Shown: positions 35,498 to 46,378, numbered from the stretch's first letter. The stretch: DNA of 64,000 bases from Hetaerina americana (GCA_022747635.1 JAKTNV010000010.1:48419958-48483957); one strand, 5' to 3'. Notes: a model not told the origin generated them from the sequence alone. Numbers and translations: made by a program.

Positions 35498-36471
35498 CCA
35501 CCACAAGGCCTTTCCCTGGCTTCCTCTTTGATGCTGCAAGGGAGGCAGGCAGCGTCGCGGCCGGGAGCCGAGGGGGTGCCGGGAATGGTCTTGGGAGTGA
35601 GCCCAGCAGCGGAAGTGGTGGGGGGAACGTGGGTGCCGGGATGGGAAGCGGCGGCCGAGCTCTTGGTCTCGACACGAACCTGTTCCCACTAATGGACCTC
35701 TGCACCATCCAGTATCCAGAGGGGGAGGAGCCGCTCCACCTGCTCCCCTCCCTCTCATCCCCAAGTGCCTTCAGCTTCTCATTCGGGAGGCGCGCCCCCC
35801 TGTCCCCGCCTCCCGCTCCCCCCGTCATGATGGTGGCCTGTGGGGGAAGTGGCGCGGGCGGTGGGGCCCCGAGCCCGCGGCAGATCCTGCCCACCGCGAT
35901 TCACCCCATCGGGACGGGGGGAGCAGGAGGGGGGGGTGGAGGAATCGGTGGGAGCCGGCATCGGCCCCACCGTCGCCCAGAAGAGAAGTCGGCCAAGGGG
36001 GGAGCGGAGGAGGGCGGAGGGGGCAGAGGGGGAGCCGCCGGCAGGAGGAAAGGCCCGGAGAGGGACGAAGACAACGACGCGACGGGCACCAATACCCTGA
36101 GTCAGCGGAGGGAGGCAGCGGCGGGGATGGATGGCCCCATGGTAGATTCCCCGAGCGCCATCCAGGTGACAAAGATCCGTCACCCGCGGAGGCACCTGGA
36201 GGGAGGCCACGTGCACCGAGCAAGGGAGGGGAGGAGGCCGGCGGCGGGTCGGGACGGGGCCGCCGGAGAGGACGCGGAGGAGGAGGATGAGGAGGTGAGG
36301 GAGGAGGAGAGGGTGTCGTGGCACGATGCGGATGGGCGGCAGCACGTGAAGCGCAAGGTGGTCGTCCACAAGACGATCGTCTCGCACCGGGATGGCGGCG
36401 GAGTGGGGGACGAGGTGGCGGGGGAAGAGGGAGATAGGTCGATCGCGATGGTGGATCACCACGGGAGATAG
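35498..36471 (+). CDS. TGF-beta propeptide protein, exon D (C-terminal tail)
   Basis: The last recognised exon. The acceptor is tcttctacag (AG 35496-35497); the carried T plus CC gives Ser and the frame runs 324 codons to TAG at 36469. It begins STTRPFPGFLFDAAREAGS, then a Gly/Ser linker, then a conserved-looking block ALGLDTNLFPLMDLCTIQYP with EGEEPLHLLPS. The rest is low-complexity Gly, Arg, Glu and His with dibasic sites (GRRKGPER) and a VKRKVVVHKTIVSHRDGG segment. The Cys spacing of a mature TGF-beta domain is missing. The exon is strikingly GC- and CpG-rich inside CpG-poor DNA. It may be a secreted propeptide-like protein without ligand, or the mature domain may be on an alternative exon that I did not find. 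Antisense ORFs of 227-233 codons are shadows of composition. Confidence 0.72.
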
Positions 36472-36975
36472 GGGGAGTTGTTGTTATGTACTCTTGTAGA
36501 TGGTGTTCTTGAGAAAGACTTGGCATGCTTTACTCTCTTCCAATTGATTTACGTGGTCAGTTCTTGAGTTGGTTGGAGTAAATTATTTTAGCAAGATGGG
36601 AAATTGCAAGCAAATTTCATTTTGCTCTCAACTACAATTCTCATCTTTTCTATCGAGGAAAGGTTTGCAGCGGTGACTTGTATGTCTCCTTTTTTCCTGT
36701 GGCTGGTTAATTCCCAACGAAGTTTGGGCAGGACGTGAGACATAAATGATGAGCTACGGAAAATGGAGCAGATTAATCACCACTAATAAATGTGCAAAAG
36801 GTATACTGCAGTACAGGAAAGAAGAAGTACCTACTGTAAAACAGAGATGCTATTAAAGAGAAGGGACTCCATATCAGATAGCAGCAATACAGAATTGAGA
36901 ATATATACTATATCACCCAAGAAAGAGTAGGATCAAATCAGTCTTTTTTCCTGAAGGATTGATTTTTGGGAAAGC

Positions 36976-36981
36976 AATAAA
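36976..36981 (+). terminator. Candidate poly(A) signal AATAAA
   Basis: First AATAAA after the stop codon, about 505 bp downstream, in gcaataaagtaataatg. Downstream T-rich sequence (ataatttttcaatg) lies within 35 bp. Which signal is used cannot be told from the sequence. Confidence 0.35.
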
Positions 36982-37247
36982 GTAATAATGAGGCTAATTA
37001 TAATTTTTCAATGCAAGGATAATTGTTGAAGATCTGTAATTATTTTACTTGTAAAAACATCTCATCCTCTTCAGAAGTGGCAGCAGAAAGAAATGCTCTA
37101 TCATTAGAGTTTTATTATTTATAAGTATTTTTGTTTTGTTGAGAAGCCAAAAATAATGCACTAAAATGTTTACATAATATGACATTCCAATTTTAATGTC
37201 AATTTCAGGGTTACTAGAACCTAATTGGCATCCAGAACAATGTAAGC

Positions 37248-37262
37248 CACACACACACACAC
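37248..37262. repeat. Short (CA)n microsatellite
   Basis: A run of CA dinucleotides, about seven units. Confidence 0.9.
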
Positions 37263-38146
37263 ATATATTCATGGATACATGGTCATCAAGCATAATTGAG
37301 AACTTAAGGGAGAGTCAATTCATATGAGTATAGACAGAACAGGAAGTGTACAAACTTCTAAAAATGTGACAAATGTGGGAAAATGGTTGCAAAAGAGTGG
37401 TATCCTAATAGAGTTACTTTTGCCCCAATGAATTCTAAACATATCCTCTAAATCTGGATGTAAATGACAACCAATGTACAGGAACAGGTAATATCAAATA
37501 CTTGTGAAATATTAGCATATATTTGTCATGTTTCTCACTCTATAATGCATTACAGTTGAGCCACCATGGGTTAGAATGTCACAGGTTCCGACGGGTCTGT
37601 ATTTATTTTCTTTTGAAATGGATCTTCTGTCTCAGCCTGGAAGTACCTAATATCTTTTGAATAGGGAAGTATTGTTTTTATCCACCGTTCCAGTGCCAGT
37701 ATTATGGCATGATCAATGACTGAATAAAATATTTCACCAGTTTCATTTTCTGGTTTTTCTATTTGTATTATTATCCTTGGGCCACCTTTATATTGATGGT
37801 ATTACTTGTGTTATTTAATGTTATGCTATTTCACTAACACACCTACCACAAAATACCTTGTAAACTGATTAGAGGTTTTGGTTAAATTCATTGTTAATCT
37901 AATGTGTATATTAAAAAGTTGTAGAAAATAACATGTGAAGCCCTTGAGCTATGGAGCTATTCACACAATTTAACTATGTCTTCAATAATAAATTCTAACT
38001 GATGAAGGAATGTATTAATAGGGTAGCATATCAGTAGAATTGGTAGATTTTAGATGAAATTATCATATCAAACCAAAACTTAAAATACCAAGGATGTCAG
38101 TTTTAACTGTGTAAATATTGTAAATTTATGTTTGTACGTTTTCTAT

Positions 38147-38152
38147 AATAAA
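38147..38152 (+). terminator. Candidate poly(A) signal AATAAA
   Basis: AATAAA in ttctataataaatggatat, with T/G-bearing sequence about 35-50 bp downstream (tcatgtattttgac). An alternative to the signal at 36976; another AATAAA lies at 38273. Confidence 0.35.
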
Positions 38153-39567
38153 TGGATATGACATAACACCTTGAGGTAGTCATGTATTTTGACTCCATAG
38201 AGAAGACATAATGCCCCTGTAATATGAATGTATGTTTTAGAATCTGATGGGATGAATATAAAATTATAAGCAAATAAAATGACTGTTAACAAAGGAGAGA
38301 CTACCATCCATCAATGTTTGACACTTTATTTTTCCCTTTAGTGCTTATAGTCCTGTTCTTCTCAGTGATGTAAAGTTATCTATATTGTAGCCTGGAGGAA
38401 GGGAAGGAGATTTTTGCAATTCATACTAAATGGGAAAATTTTTTAAAAGAAATTTTAATGGGAAACTGAAATCAAAATCAACATGGCACTTAGTAAAGAT
38501 AATTGGATAAATAGAAGCCATTAAGGGCTTCTTACCATCATTAGGGGCTTCTATGACAATCAGCCAGGAGATAATTGAGTCTAAAAAATGCAAATCATCA
38601 GTGTGGGCTAGTTTCATTTTAGTAGTGTGACAGAAATTGTCTGGTTTCACCAGCCAAGGAAGTCAAATCTTGCTGTTTAAGCAACTACTGACTGTAATAG
38701 GTTAAATATAGCTCCTTTTTCTGAACAGTCCCAAAATATGACAGTAACTGACAGAAAAAATGTGATCTTGAATCTCCTTAAACAAAAATGTCATACTCAA
38801 GGGCATATAAATATAGATAGGTACCTACTTACACATTCCTTTTGTTTTTGTAGTATATATTTATTCATGCATAGTAGAAGTTAAATTAATGGTGAAAAAA
38901 GTGACTGATTCCTGTCAAATGTCTTGTAAAGTCACTGTAAATTTCTACCTTAATGATCGATGATTCATTCATTGTCATTTTAGGTGACAAGTTGTGCTTG
39001 CAATTACTGCCCATGTATGTTCCGTGTTATGCTTTGCAGGATCATTGTTTATTCTACTAACATAATAGATTACTTCATATTAAGATGGCTATGGTGGTTC
39101 CTCCCCACCGCATCCCTCCTCTTCTTACCTCTTGGTTGGTGGAAGGTCATTTCCTGTGGATGATGTGAGACCATTTTGTTCAAAATAGGCCAAGGTATGT
39201 CTTCAACAAATTTTCAAATTGCATCAAATTCTTGATAACCAACTGCAGTATATTTGTACATAAGATTTTTCTTTCAAAGCAAAATCTGACTGTTTGTTCT
39301 GCTGTAGACAAAAAGATATTAGTAACTCAGTGTTGTATGCAATCATTAGTACCTAGTAGACCAAGGTAAGTACAAGAACATTGGTTTTTCAAGATACTTC
39401 AATTGCAAGGACAAATAGGTGAAATGTGACACTGTAACATAAAGTTTTGGGGCATTAAATTTTTTTCCTATCATTGAAATCTTGGCCATGTAGCTACAGC
39501 TCATTTTTGTACTGATAGGCAAGAGTTAAGATGAACATGAGAAAATTTTCCAAGCCATTCACACCAC

Positions 39568-42500
39568 CCTCCCCATGGACTACAAACTTGATGTGGTGAA
39601 AGGCTTGTGCATTCTGATGGCCCCAAGAGCTGTGCTGGCAGGAGAAATGATATTTGTATCCTGGTAGGGCCCCCAATGGCAGATAGATCAAAGGGTAGGA
39701 GCTAGATGAAAGGTGGTTCTTGCAGCACCCATTCCACAATGACGTGGCTGCAGAGAAATATGACCTTGATGGGATGGGCGTTGAGTGATGGTGTCACGTT
39801 AAAAACACTATTGAGGAAGGTAATGGGAATTCATCTCAAGTACTTGTCCCTAGAATTGCATGATGGGTACTATAGAGAAAATGAATCCTGAGAACAACAG
39901 GACTTGGCCATATTGGCCAAGTGTCGTGCCCAGCAGTGGGAGAAACAAGGCTTCTGCAGTCATAATCTCATGAAATTCTTGCAAAGCAAAACTGATAGCA
40001 GAAGCATAGAAGAAACAGAAAAGGACCAGAAGAGTTAGTATAGAAACTTGAAGTATTAGGATAATGTTGAAGGTAGGAAAATTAGAAAATGTAAAGAAAG
40101 AGATAGAAATAATGTTTGAGGGCTCTCCGAGGTGAGATGGAAGTATAGTGATAATTACAGAGAAATATACAGAGGAGTGGAAGAGAATCAGCAAGTGATG
40201 GTAATAATATTGACTAGTTAATGTAGAGCAAGTAACAGATAGAATATTACTGGGAGAAGTAAAATTAGAACTGATGAACTTGGTCATTACTCAGGTATAC
40301 ATGCTACCAAGCAATCATAGGGTTTACAAACAGTTAGAGGATACAATCACAGGTGTTCCTGAAGTGACATATCTGACAGTAAGGATTGGGATGTGAGGCA
40401 AAGGAAGAAATGATGGTGTAGTAGGGGACTATGCTTTAGGAACATGGAATGACCACAGGGTAAAAGCAATGAAGTTCAGCAGGAGGTATGTGTTAATCAT
40501 AACCAACACTTAATTTAGACACCAAAAAATGCATAGGCATAGATGGAAAATACTAGGTGACTCAGAAAGGTATTAGTTAGACAATATTATGGTTAGGTAC
40601 AGATTTAGGAGTAGCATGATCAGCTCACACAATTTCCTGGGAGCAGAGGTAGACTCGAATCACAATTAAGTAATATAAAGTTTAGCATCAGATTCAGAAA
40701 GATAAAGCAGGAAATGAAACATAGAAGCATTAACTGGATTGACAAAGAAGAATTATCAACAGATGGTGGAGAAAATCATGAGTGGGGAAAGGATATGGGT
40801 ATTATAGAGGAAAAATGGGAGCTAATCAAAAAAGGAATATTGAAAGCCACCAGACAAATTATAGGAATAATAGATAAGGAACCAGCAAGATGATTAGACA
40901 ACTATGAATTATTGGACAAGATGATTAGAAAGATAGACAAGAAGAAGATATTGGAGAATTTAAAGGGAATTAGAAAAAAGAAGGTGCAAAGAGAAAAATA
41001 ATGAACTGAGGTAGGGAAGCTAACAGAACAAAATATGCATGGTGGAAGATGCAGGGCAAGGATATGGAAACTTTACAGAGGAAGTTCAAATTGATGTACT
41101 ATGCAGGAAGGTTAAAATACTGTCAGAAAGCAAGAAGAGAAAATATGTATTGACAACCAGAGATAAGTCAGGAAATATATGGCTTAAACAAGAAAACATT
41201 TGAAAGAGAGAGATGGAATATAAAGAACTGTATGGTAAAGAAATGGGGTCAGTAAGGTTAGGCAAAGAAAGAGAATATGACTTTAAAGATAAGGATAGGT
41301 TTAGCCTTGGCTTGCTTAATAGTGGCATAAAAAGTGCAAGGGAATAAAGATCAAATAAAGCAGTCAGGATAGACAATATTCCTGCAAAACTACTTGAATA
41401 TTTACAAAAAGGTGGAATGAATAGTGTTTTTGGACTATTTTGTAGCATTTATGAGAGAGGGAATTGTCCGGAAGACTTTATCAGATCAGTGCCAGTTCCT
41501 ATTCCAAAAAAGGGAAAGGCTACAATATTAAAATATTGTAGCCTTTGGGCTACAGACTGGCTACTGGGCTACAGAACAATGAGTTTAGTTTTGCATGCAG
41601 CTAAAACGGTTCTCAGGATCATCAACATGAGTATGAAGGGGAGGGAAAATTAATATTTAGGCATTGATCAGCTTGGGATCAAGAAGGAGAGAGGCATGTT
41701 GGTGTTGCAGTAATGAGGTCACTAATAGAAAGGAACATAGAATCCAATCAGGATGTATTTGTATGTTTCATAGATTTTGCAAGAATGTTTGATAGGGTGT
41801 ATCGGAAAAAAACTAATGAATAAATTGCAGAAAACAAGAGTAGATTAAAGGGATAGAAGACTTATCCACAAATTGTTCATGTTTCAGACTGCTCAGGTGC
41901 AAGTGGAGGATGGAGAGTCCAGTTGGATAGTGTTAGGAAGAGGAGTAAGAAAAGGATGTCCATTACACCTTTACTGTTCAACAAACGTGTGGAGGAAATG
42001 ATTAAAGAATAGGAATGAAAGACGGAGGGGAATTTGTAAAATCAGTTATGTTTGCTGATGACTAAGCTCTAATTTGTCAGTCGGCCAAGGGGTTGCAAGT
42101 AGTGCTGAGGGAGTCAGAAATTCAGTGTCATAGATATGGGATGAGAATCAACACATGCAAAAAATAAAACAAAGATAATGCGATTTTCCAGAAAGAAAAT
42201 GGCTAAGCTAAACTTTAAAATACGAGGGCCAAAGTTAGAGCAGGTAGAACAGTTCACGAATCTTGAAAGTGTTTTGGATGAAAATGGTCAAAATAGTGAA
42301 TACATAAGAAATCAGATTTGCATTTAGCAGAGTAATTAACCCTAGGAGGAGATTGATGATGGGAACTTTGAATAAGGATGCTTAAGAAAAGGCTCATCAA
42401 AACTTTGATGTAGAGAGCATAGTTTTATACAGCATAGAAACATGGTTGGTCATTGAAGAAGGGTGATGGATGCAGATTGTAGGCTTTTAAAGTATGGGTG

Positions 42501-42893
42501 TGAAGAAGGATGGATGAGATAAGTGAAGCAGACAAAATGGAAAAACAAACAAGGAAATGCTATGGCGGGGGAGAAGAGGAGATTTTTGGGAAAAACCCAA
42601 AGGAGGCTAGAAAGATGGATGCCAAATATTTTGACTGGCAATGGGTTGTTGAAAACTGTAATAGAGTGGAGAATGTTAGGCAAACAAAGAAAAGGCAGGA
42701 ATAGAATAGTGATGTTGGACAGATTGAATAGAGAAGGGAAGAATGCAGAGTTGAAGATAGGCTTATTGTAGAGAATGATGTTTTCCTGTGTTTTGTTAGA
42801 AGAGGCAAGGAAACTGGCATTGTACAATTTGGTAGCTTTAGTCCATTCAAATCCTACCTAAACCAGTGCATTACCAATAATAATAATAATTCC
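39568..42893 (+). mobile_element. LINE copy L4, RTE-like, near full length and decayed
   Basis: This copy begins ccctccccatggactacaaa, matching the 5' leader of L2, and ends with caaatcctacctaaaccagt and (AAT)n near 42893. In between are degraded endonuclease and reverse transcriptase frames: recognisable are CSIYERG, FIRSVPVPIPKKGKAT (41417-41653) and a SQSAKGL-type block at 42078. CpGs are mostly lost relative to L2: gatgtggtga for gacgtggtgg, gtgcattctgatgg for gtgcgttccgatga, and atgggaattcatc for acgggaaaccacc. The copy has many stops and is dead. It lies in the CpG-depleted domain. Confidence 0.9.
41516..41545. repeat. Perfect 14-bp palindrome inside LINE L4
   Basis: aaggctacaatatt and its complement aatattgtagcctt are separated by aa. 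Other copies of the LINE have no palindrome here (aaaggctacatcatgtgaga), so the sequence is private to this copy. Two tandem-like gggctacag repeats follow to about 41575. Confidence 0.85.
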
Positions 42894-43139
42894 ATACTGG
42901 ATCCAAGCTTCATTCAGTCTATACGTGCAAGTCACATGGGTTCATTGCAGTCACATATCATAGGGATATATTACATTTAAAACTTAGTACATGAGTGCAT
43001 TCCACGTACAATAAGCTCCCTAATGCTCTATTGGTGATCAGTGGAAAACTGAATAAAAGAGATTCATGTACAAGTGAGCCACATTTAACTCAAGTTTCAC
43101 TCGCTGTACTTGAATCATTATTAGACCACAGTAATTAAC

Positions 43140-43396
43140 TTGTAGTTTGGTCTGATAGTTGAGGGTGGAGATCACCTGATATCACCTGACCCAATGTCAT
43201 CTGAAATTCAAACATCAGGGTATTGGAGCCAGCGCATTTCCTTGAGCCACCTGTGGTTTCCTAGGAATACCTAAAATCCAAGAAACCACATAGCTTGGCT
43301 GAAGTTGAGGGGATTTAGAGGCATCAACCAGGATCAAACTAGGGTCACTCAGTCAGTAGCCAAACGCTCCTCCCACTGGACTATGATTCCTCGAAT
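43140..43396 (-). mobile_element. tRNA-derived SINE, family 1 (decayed)
   Basis: A minus-strand copy with aaattcaaacatcagggta, ctgtggtttcctaggaatac, aaaccacatagcttggct and a head ending in ctcccactggactatgat. Many CpGs of the family are lost. Confidence 0.75.
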
Positions 43397-43936
43397 CATT
43401 ATATTCATTTTAATAGCACTCAGAATTCTGGTGATCAGACTGATGGTTAAATATGCTAATGATCCCAGTATTAATGCTTATACTCTTTGAATTATTAGGA
43501 AAAGCAGTCATCCCAAACTGTTCTAAATTCTTTTCCCCCAATTCTTCTTCTCCTTCTTCCTTGGTGCTACAGTCCGGTGTGGGATTTGGTCTTCGTCTAG
43601 ATGTATATCCATTCTCCTCTGTTCTGAGCATCCTCCACCAATCTTGTCACTAACATAATCTTCAAATTCTCTTCTAAGTCATATATCAATTGCTTTCTTG
43701 ATCAGCTCATTCTTTTGTTCTTTCCCTCCATGCTCCCGTGCAGTAACTTCGTGAATATTCTTTCCTTACTAATTCTCTCGGTGGTGGCCTAGCCAGGTCA
43801 GTCATCAGAACTTAACATGTCTATCTCTTCTCCTCAAATAAATATTTATGTTTCTCTACTTTTTCTCATTCTCCATCTTTTCCCCTCTCTCACTGGTCCA
43901 TAGATCCTCTGTAGGTCATACCTTTCAAATACACTA
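43397..43936. other. Non-coding stretch, CpG-poor
   Basis: Short ORFs on both strands without domains. The word acagtccggtgtgg near 43570 also occurs near 9035, a possible shared repeat too short to define. Confidence 0.35.
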
Positions 43937-44009
43937 ATGCGGGATTTGAACCCGCGCCCTCTGGGTGGGAAGCCAGTGCGTTAGCCCCCGCACCATCTCG
44001 ATCCCGCAA
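43937..44009 (-). tRNA. tRNA-like unit, probably a SINE head or tRNA pseudogene
   Basis: On the minus strand: gcgggatcgagatggtgc, then ggggctaacgc, an anticodon-arm-like stretch actggcttcccacccag, and a T arm gcgggttcaaatcccgc. The B box is canonical and the T stem is perfect. The 3' half of the acceptor stem does not pair with the 5' half and the anticodon stem pairs only over four bases around an eight-base loop. It is therefore not a sound functional tRNA. It stands out as a CpG-rich patch in CpG-poor DNA, so the insertion may be young or the sequence selected. Confidence 0.4.
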
Positions 44010-45540
44010 ATTTATTTTCCGCTAAGAGAAACAATATGGAATTTTATCTTCTGAAAAAGTGTCATCATAATATTAATAGAGTTTCTGAGGCTATGATAAT
44101 GTGGAAATGAGGTGGGAATAAGAGGGGGAAGGGAAAGGGATATAAATGAAAGTGACTAAAAATGCTGGACTTTACGTAAAGCATCGCTTAACAAGAATCC
44201 GAAACTGAATCAAGCATGAACAATTCTTATGAAATATAAACTCTAAAGAAAGTTATGAAATAAAAATTTTCCAGCCTTGGAACTTGGTTGACGTCTTTGA
44301 AGAACATGGTCGAAGTGCAAGGGTATACTATATTCCTAGCGAGACAATGTAGTATTTTTTTATATAACAAGTTTATAGGCCATGTTTCATGTTTTTATTC
44401 CTCGCTCGCGACGCAATTAGTGCAGTCATCCGTTACCGTGCATGACCTTGTCCCTTACGAATGTTCAACGAGTGTGAATCAATCGCATCAAGTTTAAGAA
44501 AATCAATATTTCACTGATAATGTTTACCGAGTGAATTCTGTGCAACCAGAAGTCTCCATTTTGCTACAACCTTTTGAGCCATGAACAGAAAGGCACACGC
44601 TCAAAATGTTTCATAGGCTTCACCAATATGTTGTACCAGTATCAAGCTTAAAATCATTCATGCGTGTATCGTAATGTGAACGAAAGAAACAGAAAGTACA
44701 CAAAAGGGTGCTGATGTGCCTGGTTCCCTTAAACCCTTTAGGGCCTAGCAAAAAATCCACGCGCGCAGCACCCACCAACCTACCATCAGACAGCATGTCG
44801 TAGCTAGGAACGGGTGCCTAAAGGGTAAACAACGGATAGGGGAGCCATTTGCTGATCAACGGAGTCGGTCAAGGTAACCATTGCGGAAGGCTTTCGGTGT
44901 GTACTTCGGTTGGTCTGCAGCCTTCGGAGGCCGTAAATACTTAATTATAAGAGATAGTACTTTATTTTAGAGTATTGTTCGTATCTTTTTCTGTGATTTA
45001 CTCTTTGAAAAATCAAAGCACTCAGTTGTAAGTCAAAACATCGAGTGCTTGCATTCATACCAAATGAAATGTCAAATATGAACTCTAAGATAACATTTTA
45101 TGGTTCCATAAAACTCAAAAGGTACCTGTTAAAAAATCAAATTCCTCTAAAAAATATCGCGGGAGCAAACAATTGTCGGATAGTAAAGATCTGATTTGAA
45201 GTTGTTGATTCAATATTGGTTATTTGTGTTGCGTATAAAATGACTTATTTTGATCATCTACATACAGTACGTTGTTATTGCACTATATCTCCATCAAACT
45301 TCATTATACGTTTTGATTTTAAATGCCAACCTCAAATTTGGTCCTTCATGACCATCGGAGAAAGGTGAATATTGTCGCTATTTTTTTGAGCGGAGGCGTC
45401 TGTCGTGGTTTGATATGGATTTCCGTCCGAAGATTCGCTTTGTCACTTTCTTTCTCCGAGAAAATATGTTTATCACCCGAATGCGCATTACAATATGAAT
45501 CACTAATGGCGACTTCACACCCCTTGGCGGAGAGGGGACC
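44010..45540. other. Non-coding DNA, CpG content returns to normal
   Basis: From about 44150 the CpG frequency is again high. Apart from the inverted repeat at 44733-44826 no element or gene was recognised. The small ORFs (44288-44497, 45323-45547) have no domain. Confidence 0.4.
44733..44826. repeat. Imperfect inverted repeat, MITE-like
   Basis: The left arm accctttagggcctagc (44733-44749) pairs with the right arm gctagg, an unpaired aacggg-type bulge, and then gcctaaagggt (44803-44826). The whole is about 94 bp with a CpG-rich loop. It resembles a small foldback element; other copies were not found in the window. Confidence 0.6.
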
Positions 45541-45720
45541 TTCATAGGGCGAGGAGAGAGAGAGAGAGAGGGCAGAAAGAACGAAGGGATGGCGAGGGAA
45601 AGAGACATGGGGAAAGGAGGGATCGAGATAGAGAGAAGAGAAAAAGAAATCTGATGAGTTAAGTGGGCAGAGTGACGGAAAAACATTCATCGGAGGGAAA
45701 AGAGGGTGGGTCGGTTGGGA
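45541..45720. other. Purine-rich (GA)n stretch
   Basis: gagagagag runs at about 45553-45575, with further G/A-rich sequence to 45720. ORFs on the opposite strand encode Ser/Pro/Leu runs and are compositional. Confidence 0.6.
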
Positions 45721-45789
45721 ATTCCCTCATCACTGGAATCCAAAGAAACGCAACTGTTGGATTTGAATCGCTCCTTCATATCTTAGAAC

Positions 45790-46030
45790 AGGGGCGTGGT
45801 AGCCTAGTGATTAGAGCGTTTGGATATCAATAGAAGGGCCGAGGTTCGATATTTGGTAAAATTGAGCACCTTCATACAATATTTTGGGCAGCAGGTTAAC
45901 TGGGAAACCACAGGTGGCTCAGGGAAAGTGACAATTCTCCAAATTGATGTGAATGTCAAACGCCATAGAGCGTGGCATGAGGTTAGCCCTACTCTCGCTT
46001 ATCTAAGCCAGCTTTTGGTTTGATTATGTG
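45790..46030 (+). mobile_element. tRNA-derived SINE, family 1
   Basis: The + strand copy starts ggggcgtggtagcctagtga and ttagagcgttt, then a B box gaggttcgatatttgg. Then come ttgggcagcaggttaactgg, ggaaaccacaggtggctcag and a degraded 3' end (cttatctaagccagc) at about 46015. Confidence 0.75.
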
Positions 46031-46378
46031 GTGATGATCTAGGAATAAAGACTGTTACAGTGATTAAGTCTTACTCTAGGGATGTGTCAGCAACTTCAAA
46101 AAGAGAAAGACGTTATCTGGTGACTCACGAAGAAATGTAGCTGCGATGGTTATTTCTTAGATTTAATCGGAACAAAGGATTTTATTCCCATCCAAGCAAT
46201 TACTTGGAATTAAAATTACTCATTCAACCCTAAATACTTGATGCATCCGTAATATTCACTTTTCATAAGAATTGTATGTCGCAAAAGCCACTGGCTTTGA
46301 ATAATGTTGACACCAGTGGTTTCGTGCCAAGAATTACTGTTGAAGTGAGATCTGGTGCTTTCCCAGCGTATTTGATTC

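Larger units (their letters stand above)
36472..39567 (+). other. 3' flank or 3' UTR region of the TGF-beta propeptide gene
   Basis: AT-rich and CpG-poor, without coding sequence that I can support. Poly(A) signals AATAAA occur at 36976-36981, 38147-38152 and 38273-38278. A short (CA)n run lies at 37248-37262. Confidence 0.5.
26900..44150. other. CpG-depleted domain, about 17 kb
   Basis: CpG is almost missing over long spans: 27541-27840 has none and 30481-30840 has none. By contrast, 57001-57300, with similar AT content, has about nine. The change on the right is abrupt near 44150, where lines with several CpGs begin (44161 onwards). Within the domain CpGs cluster only in exon D (35498-36471), some SINE heads and the tRNA-like unit at 43937. 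The likely cause is germline CpG methylation of a transcribed unit followed by deamination (inference). It overlaps exons B to D and extends 7.7 kb past the stop codon. Confidence 0.7.

Noticed and set aside
35336..35692. ORF of 118 codons in a second frame at the start of exon D
   Set aside because: It does not agree with the phase of exon C at either acceptor, and it shows no domain.
35779..36526. Antisense ORFs of 227 and 233 codons opposite exon D
   Set aside because: GC-rich sequence has few stops in any frame. The + strand frame is supported by splice phase with exons A to C, while the antisense frames are Pro/Arg/Ser/His runs.
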